Below the pieces are notes generated by a model, which saw only the letters and a list, made by a program, of their open reading frames with translations, was not told where the DNA came from and did not search any database. Position numbers and translations under genes: made by a program. Shown piece by piece: positions 55,700 through 64,000 of a stretch of 64,000 nucleotides of DNA; within the stretch, counting starts at the first letter, position 1, and each line of letters opens with the position of its first letter. Source of the stretch: Belliella kenyensis (lineage in GTDB: Bacteria > Bacteroidota > Bacteroidia > Cytophagales > Cyclobacteriaceae); NCBI RefSeq assembly GCF_022549675.1, contig NZ_JAKZGR010000002.1, forward strand, positions 310,001 to 374,000, read 5' to 3'.

Positions 55700-57058
55700 C
55701 TAATCTTCATAGGTTGTATGATAGAGCTTATTGTACTTAGGGATGTCTTTGGGGTTTAGTTTTTCTAATCTGCCAATAGGCAATTGATTTCTTTCTAAAT
55801 CTAAGTTTTTGTGTTCTCGAAATGCTGTACCTGAAGCGTTTTTTGTTAAGTCAAATCCATCGTATTTGACTCCGTCAGTGGTGAAACAGGCATAGCTAAG
55901 CTTGTTGTTTTCTACTTGAATGGATTGATACAATTGCAAGTTGGCACCAGAGCGCTCCATCCATCGATCAAGGGTAGGAGAGTACATTTTTGGTCCTGCC
56001 ACTGATACAATATACATGGGACCTTTAGCCTTTTCATTTTCCACATTTGGTTTGAATCCTCTGCCATAAGTATGGTCATGTCCTTGTAGCACCAAGTCTA
56101 CGCCATAATTTTCAAATAGGGGTTGAAATCGCTCCCGAAGGACTTGATTGTCCCTGTTATCGCTTACGGAGTAGATGGGGTGGTGCATCAATACCAATTT
56201 CCAAGTATGAGTTGTGGCTTTGAGTTGTTCTTCTAACCATGCTAGCTGAACTTCTCTAGCTGCACTGTCTAGCATGATTAACTGAGAGTCTAGGCAAAAG
56301 ATCCGCATGTTGCCATAGTCTTGAAAATATACAGAAGATTGGTAAGGAGCTGGACCATTTTTGGGGAAGTTAAATTGTTTATCCCAATGCTTGTCTAACA
56401 CTAAGTTTCTAGCCTCATCTCTTGTATATTCATGGTTTCCAGGTGTAGCAAGAATAGGCACTTGGGCATGAATCCAAGCACCTGCTTCATACCATTCACC
56501 CCATTCTTGATCATTGTGCGTCCTGTTTATCAAATCTCCTGCATAGAGCATAAAAGAAGCATTAGGGGTTTGTTGGTAACTTTTGCGAACAACTCTAGAA
56601 GCTAAGGACTTGATGTCGTTTTGAATGTCCCCCAAATATATGAAGGAGAAGGAATTGTCGTTTGATTTTCCAGTGGAGACTGAAAACCATTCACTCCAAG
56701 TATCTTCTTGTCCTACCCGATATACATATGAGGTATTTTCTTTCAAACCTTCTACCGCCACCTTGAAGTAATATGCTTCTTCAGGTGAAGCATTAAACTT
56801 ATACTTGCTTGCTTCTTTAGAGACGATGGGTTTGAGCTCAGGAGTACTTTGATCGTGAGCAACCTCAATGTAGGCTGTTTCATAATGAAATGACGTCCTA
56901 AACCCTACAGCAAAACCCTGGCTTGGGTCTTCTGCTAGGTGCAAAGTTATTCGGTCGATAAACTTAGAGGAGATGTTCTCCTGGGCTATTGCTACACTGA
57001 TCGTTGCCCAGGTCAACGTCATGAGCAGGAGCACTTTTGTTTGAATTTGATGCATCAT
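55700..57058 (-). CDS. Secreted purple-acid-phosphatase-like metallophosphoesterase
   Basis: 452 residues. Signal peptide to about 25 (ISVAIAQ), an N-terminal fibronectin-like domain (about 35-130), then the metallophosphoesterase fold with all five metal motifs: YLGDIQND (about 140), YAGDLINR (about 172), GNHEY (about 206), MHHPIYS (about 291) and GHDHTYGR (about 323). It hydrolyses phosphate esters outside the cytoplasm. Only 1 bp separates it from the TonB receptor upstream, so the pair likely cleave and take up a phosphorylated nutrient. Confidence 0.88.
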   Translation of the reverse strand: MMHQIQTKVLLLMTLTWATISVAIAQENISSKFIDRITLHLAEDPSQGFAVGFRTSFHYETAYIEVAHDQSTPELKPIVSKEASKYKFNASPEEAYYFKVAVEGLKENTSYVYRVGQEDTWSEWFSVSTGKSNDNSFSFIYLGDIQNDIKSLASRVVRKSYQQTPNASFMLYAGDLINRTHNDQEWGEWYEAGAWIHAQVPILATPGNHEYTRDEARNLVLDKHWDKQFNFPKNGPAPYQSSVYFQDYGNMRIFCLDSQLIMLDSAAREVQLAWLEEQLKATTHTWKLVLMHHPIYSVSDNRDNQVLRERFQPLFENYGVDLVLQGHDHTYGRGFKPNVENEKAKGPMYIVSVAGPKMYSPTLDRWMERSGANLQLYQSIQVENNKLSYACFTTDGVKYDGFDLTKNASGTAFREHKNLDLERNQLPIGRLEKLNPKDIPKYNKLYHTTYED

Positions 57059-57059
57059 T

Positions 57060-60000
57060 TTAATATGTTTTGAATCTTAGTCCTATATTTCCCCACCTGC
57101 TGTAATAGGCGTCATTCTGAGGTCTACCATCCCTGAAAATATCTGAGATAGGCTGGTTAGTGAGGTTGTTGACCCCCACAAATATGCTTAGTCTATCTGT
57201 AAGCCTTTGTGATGCAGAAAAGTCTAATTGCTTTCTGCCCTGCTCTAACAGGTCATTATTCGGATCTTCACTGAGTTCAGAAGTAAATGTCCCATAGAAA
57301 TACATGGATAAGCGACCTGAAAATCCATATTTTTCATAAGATAGGGATACATTTCCTACATGAGGTCTCATTTCAGGTAAGCTCACTGTTCGGGTGGAAT
57401 TCACACCAGGAACTTCAAATTTGCTATAGACATAAGTGAAATTCGTGTAAACACCGAAACCATTCCAAAATCCAGGTAGAAATGTCAATTGCTGCTGCCA
57501 TGCCAGTTCAAAACCTCGGGTAAGGGCATCCGCTCCATTGACTGTTTGCCTTACAAGGTAGCCATCGTAATTGCCTCCTTCTTGGGTAAATGAAGTGCTG
57601 AAAATGTAGTTTCTCAAGTTTTTCTGGAATACCCCTCCCGATAATAAACCCACAGACCTGAAGTAATGCTCGAATAATAAGTCATAGTTGACCGCTGTGG
57701 CTTGAGTAAGATTAGGATTTCCCATAGAGATTCGTTGTCTATTGGTCTCTACCTCTTCCCAAGGCACCAAGTCGTAATAGCTTGGTCTGGCCAACGACCT
57801 TGTAATGGCACCGCGAATATTGGTGTGTGGAGTGAGGGCATACTTAAGGTTTAATGAGGGGAATAATCCATCAAAACTTTGGTTGGTATTGATAGGGAAA
57901 GTACTTACATATTCGCCTCGGTCATCAAAGTTTACTTGATTCCCATTGTACTTGAAGCCAGTTCCTTCGTAGCGCAAGCCTGTAATTACTTTCAAGCTTT
58001 TATAATTTAGCTCTGACATGGCATAAAAAGCCAAGAGGTATTCGTGACCAGTAAAAGAGTCTGGGTCTGTGTTTTGCCTGGTGTAAGTGTCATTTACCCT
58101 GAATAGCCCTGGATTTTCTTGGTAGAAGCTTTCTAAAGCTTTTGCTTCTGGAAAATTGTACATTTCATAGGCTCCTAAGTAATGATCATCTTTTCTGTAA
58201 CTTGATAAGAAATCAGAAAGCACAAAATTACCCGTGATTAAATCATGCTGGAAATAATTTCTAAACCTGTCATTGTACTTGTATTTCCCTCTACTGCCAA
58301 ACTTAACATTACCTTTTATCTGACCTAAATCAATGGAATTCAGTAGATTTATGCTGTATTGACCATCTTTATCCATAGAAGAATCATGTCTGTTAACATA
58401 CCTGTTGGTAGTGTACTGACTAGGGTCAAAAGGATTCTCTTGAACAAAGTTGAATTGAGGTGCTTGAGGGTTGCTAAGGTCTAGGGTGCCTTGAAGACCA
58501 TTTCTTACAAATCCAGCACTGTAATAGATAGGTTGGTCATACTTACCTAAGGAGTAGGTTAAATCATAATCTAACCTCCAGTCCTGAAGGAACTGTAGTC
58601 CGCCGATGGAGATTTGAAGTAAATCCCTATGGTAATCTCTCCAGTTTCCAGATTGTGTTATCCTAACATCTCTAAGTTGTGTTTCATTTTCATAAGATCT
58701 GATATTAAATATTCTCTCCAGTCTATTTTGGATTTCGTAATACTTGTTATAGGAACTTCTCAAGTAGAAGGTAGAACGTTCTGAAGCATAATACTTCAGT
58801 TCACCATTCAATGCCAGGTTGTCCCTTTTAATTTCGTATCCATCTAAATCAAGGTTGCTGAGCAATATCTTATTTTCTCCATCAAGGGTGAAATTGCTGT
58901 AACTTTTATCTACTCGGTCTTCGGCTCTCCAATTTCTAGCATAGCTGGCAGCCAAAAGATAGCTCCATTTGTTTTTCCTTTCCCCATAAGTCAAGCCCAT
59001 ATCGTAAGTTCCTCTGCTCAGTAGCCCATTGTAGCCTCCAGCTAACTTGGCATCAATCATTTTTTCGTCTAACTTGGGAGACTTGGTGACAATATTGACA
59101 GCCCCTCCAGTACCATCAGCATCCCGGTCTGGGGTCAATGTTTTGATTACTTCAATACTTTCTATGGAGTTTGCTAGGATACCATTCAAGTCAGTAGTTC
59201 TACTCCCTGCACCAGTTGAAGGCAACCTGTTTCCATTCATGGTCACACTACTCAAGCCTTGCCCAAGGCCTCTTATAATTACGTTTCTGGGAATACCGTA
59301 ACTATAATCCACAGCAACTCCTGGAACCCTTTGTAGGGATTCACCTACAGTCAAATCAGGGAAACGCTCTATTTGCTCCTGGGACATGACATACTTTATA
59401 TTTTCAGCATTTTGCATTTGGTTGAGGGCTTTGACCTCCCCAAGACGAATACCACTGATGGTGACACCTTCTAATTCGCTTAATTTAGAATCAAGGTGAA
59501 TGCTTAAAGGTAAGTTGTCACCTGCATTTATCATGTAAGAGATGCTCAAGGATTCATAACCTAAGCAGTTGATTTGTAAGGTTACGTTACCAGTTTCTAT
59601 ATCACCAATATAGAAGCTTCCATCCTCTTTCGTTAAAACACTAATCCTCCTTTCAGGTAAATGGATAATGACAAACCCTAAGGGGATGTTTTCAGGCATA
59701 CCCAAGAGGGTTCCGGCAATGTTACCTTTGGATGTTTTGCTATGCACTTGTTTTGCCTCTGAAATGATCAATTGATTTGAAATAACTTGAAATGTAAGTC
59801 CTTTAGGGATGAGCACTTCTTCAAGCAAATTTTTCACTTTTCTTTCACCAGAGGATATGGCGACAGGTTGTCGCATTTTTGCTTTGATGGAATTATCATA
59901 AGAGAATCCAATAGAAAGCTGGTCGGTGATGGTTCTGATGATGTTTTCTAAGGGTTCATTACTCGTTTGGTAAGAGATAGATTTGTCTAGCAAAGCGGTG

Positions 60001-60107
60001 TAATTATTAAGAACTTGCGCATGGCTTGTGCTTTGTGCCATCAGCAAATTCATATAAATCAAGCAAAGTAAAACTATACGTTTTGTGAGTTTTGTAAATA
60101 ATATCAT
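57060..60107 (-). CDS. TonB-dependent receptor with STN domain
   Basis: 1015 residues. Signal peptide to about 30, secretin/TonB N-terminal (STN) domain about 45-115 (ISYQTSNEPLENIIRTI), carboxypeptidase-like domain about 128-215, plug about 235-345 (VAVDYSYGIPRNVIIRGLGQ, SIEVIKTLTPDRDADG), then a long barrel ending NIGLRFKTY. The STN domain interacts with FecR, which here lies upstream, so uptake and gene induction are linked. No SusD-like partner is present. The substrate is probably phosphorylated, judging from the phosphatase. Confidence 0.92.
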   Translation of the reverse strand: MILFTKLTKRIVLLCLIYMNLLMAQSTSHAQVLNNYTALLDKSISYQTSNEPLENIIRTITDQLSIGFSYDNSIKAKMRQPVAISSGERKVKNLLEEVLIPKGLTFQVISNQLIISEAKQVHSKTSKGNIAGTLLGMPENIPLGFVIIHLPERRISVLTKEDGSFYIGDIETGNVTLQINCLGYESLSISYMINAGDNLPLSIHLDSKLSELEGVTISGIRLGEVKALNQMQNAENIKYVMSQEQIERFPDLTVGESLQRVPGVAVDYSYGIPRNVIIRGLGQGLSSVTMNGNRLPSTGAGSRTTDLNGILANSIESIEVIKTLTPDRDADGTGGAVNIVTKSPKLDEKMIDAKLAGGYNGLLSRGTYDMGLTYGERKNKWSYLLAASYARNWRAEDRVDKSYSNFTLDGENKILLSNLDLDGYEIKRDNLALNGELKYYASERSTFYLRSSYNKYYEIQNRLERIFNIRSYENETQLRDVRITQSGNWRDYHRDLLQISIGGLQFLQDWRLDYDLTYSLGKYDQPIYYSAGFVRNGLQGTLDLSNPQAPQFNFVQENPFDPSQYTTNRYVNRHDSSMDKDGQYSINLLNSIDLGQIKGNVKFGSRGKYKYNDRFRNYFQHDLITGNFVLSDFLSSYRKDDHYLGAYEMYNFPEAKALESFYQENPGLFRVNDTYTRQNTDPDSFTGHEYLLAFYAMSELNYKSLKVITGLRYEGTGFKYNGNQVNFDDRGEYVSTFPINTNQSFDGLFPSLNLKYALTPHTNIRGAITRSLARPSYYDLVPWEEVETNRQRISMGNPNLTQATAVNYDLLFEHYFRSVGLLSGGVFQKNLRNYIFSTSFTQEGGNYDGYLVRQTVNGADALTRGFELAWQQQLTFLPGFWNGFGVYTNFTYVYSKFEVPGVNSTRTVSLPEMRPHVGNVSLSYEKYGFSGRLSMYFYGTFTSELSEDPNNDLLEQGRKQLDFSASQRLTDRLSIFVGVNNLTNQPISDIFRDGRPQNDAYYSRWGNIGLRFKTY

Positions 60108-60235
60108 ATTTTTGAAAGCTTATTTAATTAACTTAAGTAAATAGGATCTTACATGATCCAGAATCCGGGTGTGGGCCAACACACTCGGGTTTTTTTAAGG
60201 TGAGATCGGTACTTTGTTTTTACATAGGCAATATT

Positions 60236-61216
60236 TTAAGGTATAAGGCATGGCTTGCCACTGAAATGAATCCGACGTTTGTGGATGGTGTATTCTAAAG
60301 ACATGGTGCTGCTGATAACTTCCATAGCTTGCCTGATGGACATTTTTCCAAGTTTCCCTGAGATATGACAATCTCGAAGTGTTGGAGTTTCAAAAGTGAA
60401 TACCACGCCATGCATGCGAGCCAGAACTTCAGTTAATTCTCCAATAGACATATCATTCATATATACTTCTCCATTTATCCAAGCAATACTTTCGACTAAC
60501 TTGGCATCTTTCCTGATTAGCTTCCCAAGTTCTACATTAGATTTAGCGGCTTCATTGGCATATAAAATAAGTTCTGAACCCTTACCGGTAATGTTATTAG
60601 TAGCCTGTTGCACAAGAACTTTCCCTTCGTGGACAGTTATCATCGCACCATCTTCCGGGAAGGTGGTGATGTGAAAAGAAGTCCCCAATACCTGGGTACT
60701 AAAATCTTTGCAGCTTACAATAAATGGTTTGTCCTTATCAGGTGCCACTTTGAAAAATGCTTCTCCTTTTAAGGTTACCTGCCTAATGTCTCCCTTGAAG
60801 TCTATAGGGTGGGAAAGGCTGCTTCCAGCATTTAGGATTACGATGCTACCATCAGGCAGATTGATCGTAGATTTTTGGCTAGGAACAGTTTGGTAAGTTT
60901 GCCATGGAATAGGATTGGTTGAAGTCTGGTCGTGTGATTTTAACAATAAAAATAGCCCAGCAAAAATTAAGATTAGTATTGCAGCGGCAACTTCTAAAGA
61001 AGGGCTAAGAGTCCTTTTTCTAGGTTTTGCTAAATGTGCCTTCTTGGAAATTTTTGACCAGATTTTATCGGAAACATCTTCCTTATTACCCATTTGATGC
61101 TCATTCCATTGATTAATTTTACTTGTTTCTATTTCAAAAAAATCATCGAGTAACCTTTTCTTCTCTGGAGAAAGTAAATTGTTGAGGTATTGGTGGAAAA
61201 TATTTCTTTGATTCAT
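60236..61216 (-). CDS. FecR-family anti-sigma/signal transducer
   Basis: 326 residues. Cytoplasmic N-terminus (HQYLNNLLSPEKKRLLDDF), one membrane helix about 73-92 (LEVAAAILILIFAGLFLLL), periplasmic FecR domain (INLPDGSIVILNAGSSLSHP, VTLKGEAFFKVAPDKDKPF, VLGTSFHI), and a C-terminal DUF4974-type domain (GKLGKMSIRQAMEVIS). It passes the signal from the receptor's STN domain to the sigma factor. Confidence 0.9.
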   Translation of the reverse strand: MNQRNIFHQYLNNLLSPEKKRLLDDFFEIETSKINQWNEHQMGNKEDVSDKIWSKISKKAHLAKPRKRTLSPSLEVAAAILILIFAGLFLLLKSHDQTSTNPIPWQTYQTVPSQKSTINLPDGSIVILNAGSSLSHPIDFKGDIRQVTLKGEAFFKVAPDKDKPFIVSCKDFSTQVLGTSFHITTFPEDGAMITVHEGKVLVQQATNNITGKGSELILYANEAAKSNVELGKLIRKDAKLVESIAWINGEVYMNDMSIGELTEVLARMHGVVFTFETPTLRDCHISGKLGKMSIRQAMEVISSTMSLEYTIHKRRIHFSGKPCLIP

Positions 61217-61292
61217 ATGAGTAAGACCTGATTGCTTATAGGATCAATTAAAGCCTCAAATCACTCATTCAAAAAGTATCAAGTAAGGTGAA

Positions 61293-61901
61293 TTAACAGA
61301 AAGGTAATACTGGTGAAATACTGGTCATGAAGACTTCTTCGAAAATTAACAGGAAGTACATGCTGAGTAACTGGGGCATCAAGGTTTTGAGCGATTTCAA
61401 AGCCCTGTAAATTTGATTTTCTACTGTCTTGGCGCTTAACCCTAACTTTTCAGCGATTTCTTTATTACTCAAATTTTCAAACCTGCTTAAGATGAAGATT
61501 TCTTTACAGCGGTCAGGCATTTGATCTAAATGCTTCATGATAGCTTGTTCGATTTCATTGCTATCTAAGGTTGATGCTGCTTGAACAAGTAATTCAAGTG
61601 TATTGAGTGTATCCAAATGCTTTTGTTTCACCTTTTGCTTTTGGAGGACTTTAAATACACTATTTTTGACACAAGTGGAAAGGTATTGAATGGGTTTGTC
61701 AATTTCAATCCGCTCTCGGTTTTTCCAAATGTCTAAGAAGATGTCTTGGATGATATCTTCAGCCATTTGCGTATGCCCTAAAATAGCATAAGCCTTCAGG
61801 TACAACTGTTCCCAGTGTCTTTGATAAAATGCTTGAAAAGCCAGGTGGTTGGATTGCTTAATTAGTTCAACTAAGCTTTCATCTTGTAAATTTTTCATCA
61901 T
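61293..61901 (-). CDS. FecI-type ECF sigma factor
   Basis: About 202 residues starting at the Met-Met before KNLQDESL; a Met 6 codons upstream is also in frame. Region 2 about 20-90 (EDIIQDIFLDIWKNRERI), region 4 about 125-185 (RFENLSNKEIAEKLGLSAKT, VENQIYRALKSL). It transcribes the receptor/phosphatase unit in response to FecR. The C-terminal hydrophobic tail (LLSMYFLLIF) is unusual but common in Bacteroidota members. Confidence 0.9.
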   Translation of the reverse strand: MMKNLQDESLVELIKQSNHLAFQAFYQRHWEQLYLKAYAILGHTQMAEDIIQDIFLDIWKNRERIEIDKPIQYLSTCVKNSVFKVLQKQKVKQKHLDTLNTLELLVQAASTLDSNEIEQAIMKHLDQMPDRCKEIFILSRFENLSNKEIAEKLGLSAKTVENQIYRALKSLKTLMPQLLSMYFLLIFEEVFMTSISPVLPFC

Positions 61902-62064
61902 TTTAAGTGAAATGACCATACAATGCTACTGTTTTAATTTATCTGGAACAACAGCTGGATTTTATCAAAATATTAAGAATCACTAGTGTATGACTCAAGT
62001 CGGCCATTAGTGATTTAAATTAAAAAATTAAATGAAACAGTTTGATTTACTACTCAATGGTGAA

Positions 62065-62511
62065 TTATAAATTTTTATCTTTTCTATGGTTTTCGAACAT
62101 TTCTATAGCAGCCTTTAAAAAACCAAACATGCCTAAGCCTAGCACGATAAACCCAATTGATAAGTTCTTTAAAGCCCCATCATCAGCAATCAAGTATCCT
62201 CCTAATCCTATTATTAAAATTAAGAGTATAAACATGGCCATCAGTATGATTGTAACTTTTCCTTTCTTAGGGTTTTCCCAAATATCTTTGGAGAATTTGT
62301 TTTGTGTTTTGGTAGTGTCTTGAAGTGAAGAAAAACTTATTCCAAGCCCCATAAAGATCAAAGAAGTGTTTAATTGTTGGAAAATTAATCCAGGGTTTGC
62401 CTTAAGTGCATCTAAACCCAAAATATATGGGCTAAAAGCAAAATAAACTGCAATTAACATCAAGGGGTATTGCAAATAACTGATTTTATGAAATACTTCT
62501 TTAAAATTCAT
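62065..62511 (-). CDS. Four-helix membrane protein, unknown function
   Basis: 148 residues with predicted membrane helices at about 13-32, 44-64, 87-110 and 118-138. No family recognised. It has a positive C-terminus (ENHRKDKNL). Isolated between two pseudogenes or unrelated genes. Confidence 0.65.
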   Translation of the reverse strand: MNFKEVFHKISYLQYPLMLIAVYFAFSPYILGLDALKANPGLIFQQLNTSLIFMGLGISFSSLQDTTKTQNKFSKDIWENPKKGKVTIILMAMFILLILIIGLGGYLIADDGALKNLSIGFIVLGLGMFGFLKAAIEMFENHRKDKNL

Positions 62512-62743
62512 CAGACTTGGTATTATGACCGCTTTTATAAAATCACATTTTATTAAACATATTGAAAATGCAAAGGAAGAAAAGTCCTGATAAAAAATGA
62601 ATTTCTTATCATGTACAGGCTTATAATCAGGGGTTATTAGCCATTACTATCTTCGTGTTTTTAATGCAATTTATTCAAAATTTAAGAATAGTATATCGAA
62701 GCATAAATATTTAATTAGATAATTGACTACTATTTCTTTCCCT

Positions 62744-63140
62744 TTAATTGTTCTGGTCAAATCGTACTCTCTCTGAATGAAAGTTCGCTCTGTCTTGAAT
62801 GCTGTGTTTTAAGACCACTTATACTTTTTTAAAGGCTTCGGCATCATCTTTAATAATTGAGGTGCTTTTGTTTTGAAAGACCAATTGTTCTGCAATAATT
62901 AAAGTATTTGCTTGTGCTTCAGTGAAACTTATGGGCGGAACTTTTTAACCCTCCATAATTAAATAATTTTTTACTTCTTCTGTAATTATTAGAACTCCTT
63001 CTTGTTTCAGGGTACTTGAGTCTTGATATATTATCCTAATACCCACTTTGAACTTTTCTTCAAGTGTTGCCGTATTCAATAGACGTTTCGTTTATAGTTG
63101 CTAATAATTGCTGCCAGTTTAGTAAGTCGCTTTTTGTGGT
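62744..63140 (-). pseudogene. Decayed YafY/WYL-type HTH regulator
   Basis: On the minus strand KKRLTKLAAIIS is readable, then with a frameshift RLLNTATLEEKFKVGIRIIY (HTH) and EGVLIITEEVKNYLIMEG. A stop follows in the place of Tyr, then KVPPISFTEAQANTLIIAEQ, SIIKDDAEAFKKV, a second stop, VVLKHSIQDRANFHSERV, and a final TAA at 62744-62746. The order matches the N-terminal half of YafY-type regulators; the WYL ligand domain is missing. The methyltransferase gene lies immediately upstream on the same strand. Confidence 0.75.
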
Positions 63141-63150
63141 TACCGTTTAT

Positions 63151-63858
63151 TTATTTTATTCCACCAAATGCCCCAAAGCACATGTTCTTATGCAAAATTT
63201 CTACTTTTCTGAAACCCACTTGTTTCAATAAATTCAATTGATAATTCATTGACCTTGGAGAATCTTCCTTTGCCACATAATCTAGCACTTTTTGACGATA
63301 TTCCTTACCATTCAAACCTTCCAAATAATCCCCATACCTTTCCCAAATATATTCGTTTACCAACGCTGTGTCTTGGGTAATTAGATCAGAAATCATTAAG
63401 CAACCCCCAACCTTAAGTAACTTGAAAATTTTCTCAAATGTATTCTTCCAATCATCGTCATCTCTCAAATGGTGCAATACTGCTCCAGCCAAAATTATAT
63501 CATAGTGATTTTCCTTTAGCTCAACTTCTCTAATGTCACCTTGCAAAGTGATTACTTTATTTTTTGTCATTTGAGATACCCTCTCAAAAGCTTTATCAAG
63601 CATTGGTTTGCTTAAATCGACTAAAGTACAGTTTAGGTTTTTGATTTTAGACAGCATTTTAATAGAATAATTTCCCGCACCGCATCCTATATCCAATAAG
63701 TTCTTGGCGTTAGGAACAATTCTTCTAGATGCCTCTGTTATCAACTCCAATGATATTTTTGCATCTATTGTAGAAATTTGACCCGTGTCAAGGTTTGAGA
63801 ATCTTTCTACATCATTGTCAAAGCGTTCTCTAATTTCTTCCGTTGTAGATTTTTTCAT
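63151..63858 (-). CDS. Class I SAM-dependent methyltransferase
   Basis: 235 residues. SAM-binding motif I LLDIGCGAGNYSIKML (about 64-79), acidic end of strand 2 TLVDLSKPML (about 89-98), motif post-II LQGDIREV (about 117-124), motif IV YDIILAGAVLHHL (about 131-143) and a C-terminal lobe with HKNMCFGAFGG. It methylates a small molecule by inference from the fold. The substrate is unknown. Confidence 0.88.
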   Translation of the reverse strand: MKKSTTEEIRERFDNDVERFSNLDTGQISTIDAKISLELITEASRRIVPNAKNLLDIGCGAGNYSIKMLSKIKNLNCTLVDLSKPMLDKAFERVSQMTKNKVITLQGDIREVELKENHYDIILAGAVLHHLRDDDDWKNTFEKIFKLLKVGGCLMISDLITQDTALVNEYIWERYGDYLEGLNGKEYRQKVLDYVAKEDSPRSMNYQLNLLKQVGFRKVEILHKNMCFGAFGGIK

Positions 63859-63953
63859 AATTGAATTTTTTATATGTCCTCAACAAAGTTAAGTTTTTGA
63901 CATATGACCTAAAAATACTTAATTTGTCAATTATCAATACCTAATAAGTATAC

Positions 63954-64000
63954 ATGGAATTAAGGCACTTAAAATATTTTTTGATGGTGGCTGAAGAACT
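63954..64000 (+). CDS. LysR-family regulator, cut by window edge
   Basis: Only the first 15 codons are inside: MELRHLKYFLMVAEE, the textbook start of a LysR-type N-terminal HTH. The reading frame is open to the last base. It is divergent from the methyltransferase gene 95 bp away, the normal layout for a LysR regulator and its target. Confidence 0.75.
   Translation, partial: MELRHLKYFLMVAEE

Noticed and set aside
62042-62323. Plus-strand frame across the small membrane protein
   Set aside because: Shadow of the minus-strand gene at 62065, whose membrane helices are coherent.
63900-63953. Half-sites AATACTT and AAGTATA before the LysR gene as nitrate-block operators
   Set aside because: Not arranged as an inverted repeat with a four-base spacer; expected by chance in such AT-rich DNA.
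1-64000. tRNA, rRNA, CRISPR arrays, riboswitches and prophage genes
   Set aside because: Looked for cloverleaf-like, repeat-spacer and phage structural patterns by eye; nothing convincing was found.

Overview
The window looks like a chromosomal segment of a low-GC, AT-rich member of the Bacteroidota, probably Cytophagales and perhaps Cyclobacteriaceae. This is an inference from several features: many TonB-dependent receptors with N-terminal carboxypeptidase-like domains, FecI/FecR/receptor triads, a TAnnTTTG-type promoter element before several genes, almost no Shine-Dalgarno sequences, and a PilJ-type nitrate sensor. No rRNA, tRNA or CRISPR array was seen. The terminal genes are cut at both edges (a transglutaminase-like lipoprotein on the left, a LysR regulator on the right).

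Region by region. 1-9.4 kb: an ECF sigma factor with a membrane partner, then runs of secreted proteins, lipoproteins and beta-barrels of unknown function. 9.4-11.1 kb: a small graveyard of decayed genes. 11.1-22.4 kb: iron uptake. A PepSY/DUF3649/DUF3325/DUF4198 operon and three TonB-dependent receptors are present; two of the transcription units start at near-identical Fur-box-like palindromes. 22.6-39.5 kb: a complete nitrate assimilation block. It has an alginate-export-type porin, a NarK/NasA transporter, a nitrate reductase fused to an FAD/BFD electron-entry module, a rubredoxin fused to a degenerate siroheme-reductase fold, siroheme synthase CobA, NirB, NirD, a NarX/NarL-like two-component system, and the molybdenum cofactor genes mobA and moeA. 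A 14-bp inverted repeat (AAGTA, four bases, TACTT) occurs six times, always in promoter regions of this block.

39.7-43.4 kb: a zinc-starvation regulon. Two good copies and one weaker copy of a TGCAAC/GTTGCA palindrome precede mogA-hisI and cobW-dcd-yidD-zur. The third lies in front of a wrecked TonB receptor gene. mogA therefore sits where the nitrate/molybdenum block and the zinc block meet.

43.5-46.7 kb: a LytS/LytTR two-component pair and two small genes. 46.7-55.7 kb: an accessory region, very AT-rich, with remnants of IS66 and other DDE transposases, a lipoprotein/beta-barrel pair, and an alpha-oxoamine synthase/TetR pair. A diverged inverted repeat of about 210 bp flanks that last pair, and the right copy abuts a truncated cupin gene. 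55.7-62 kb: an ECF sigma/FecR/TonB receptor/purple-acid-phosphatase unit, likely for phosphoester scavenging. 62-64 kb: a small membrane protein, a decayed YafY-type regulator, a SAM methyltransferase and the start of a LysR regulator.
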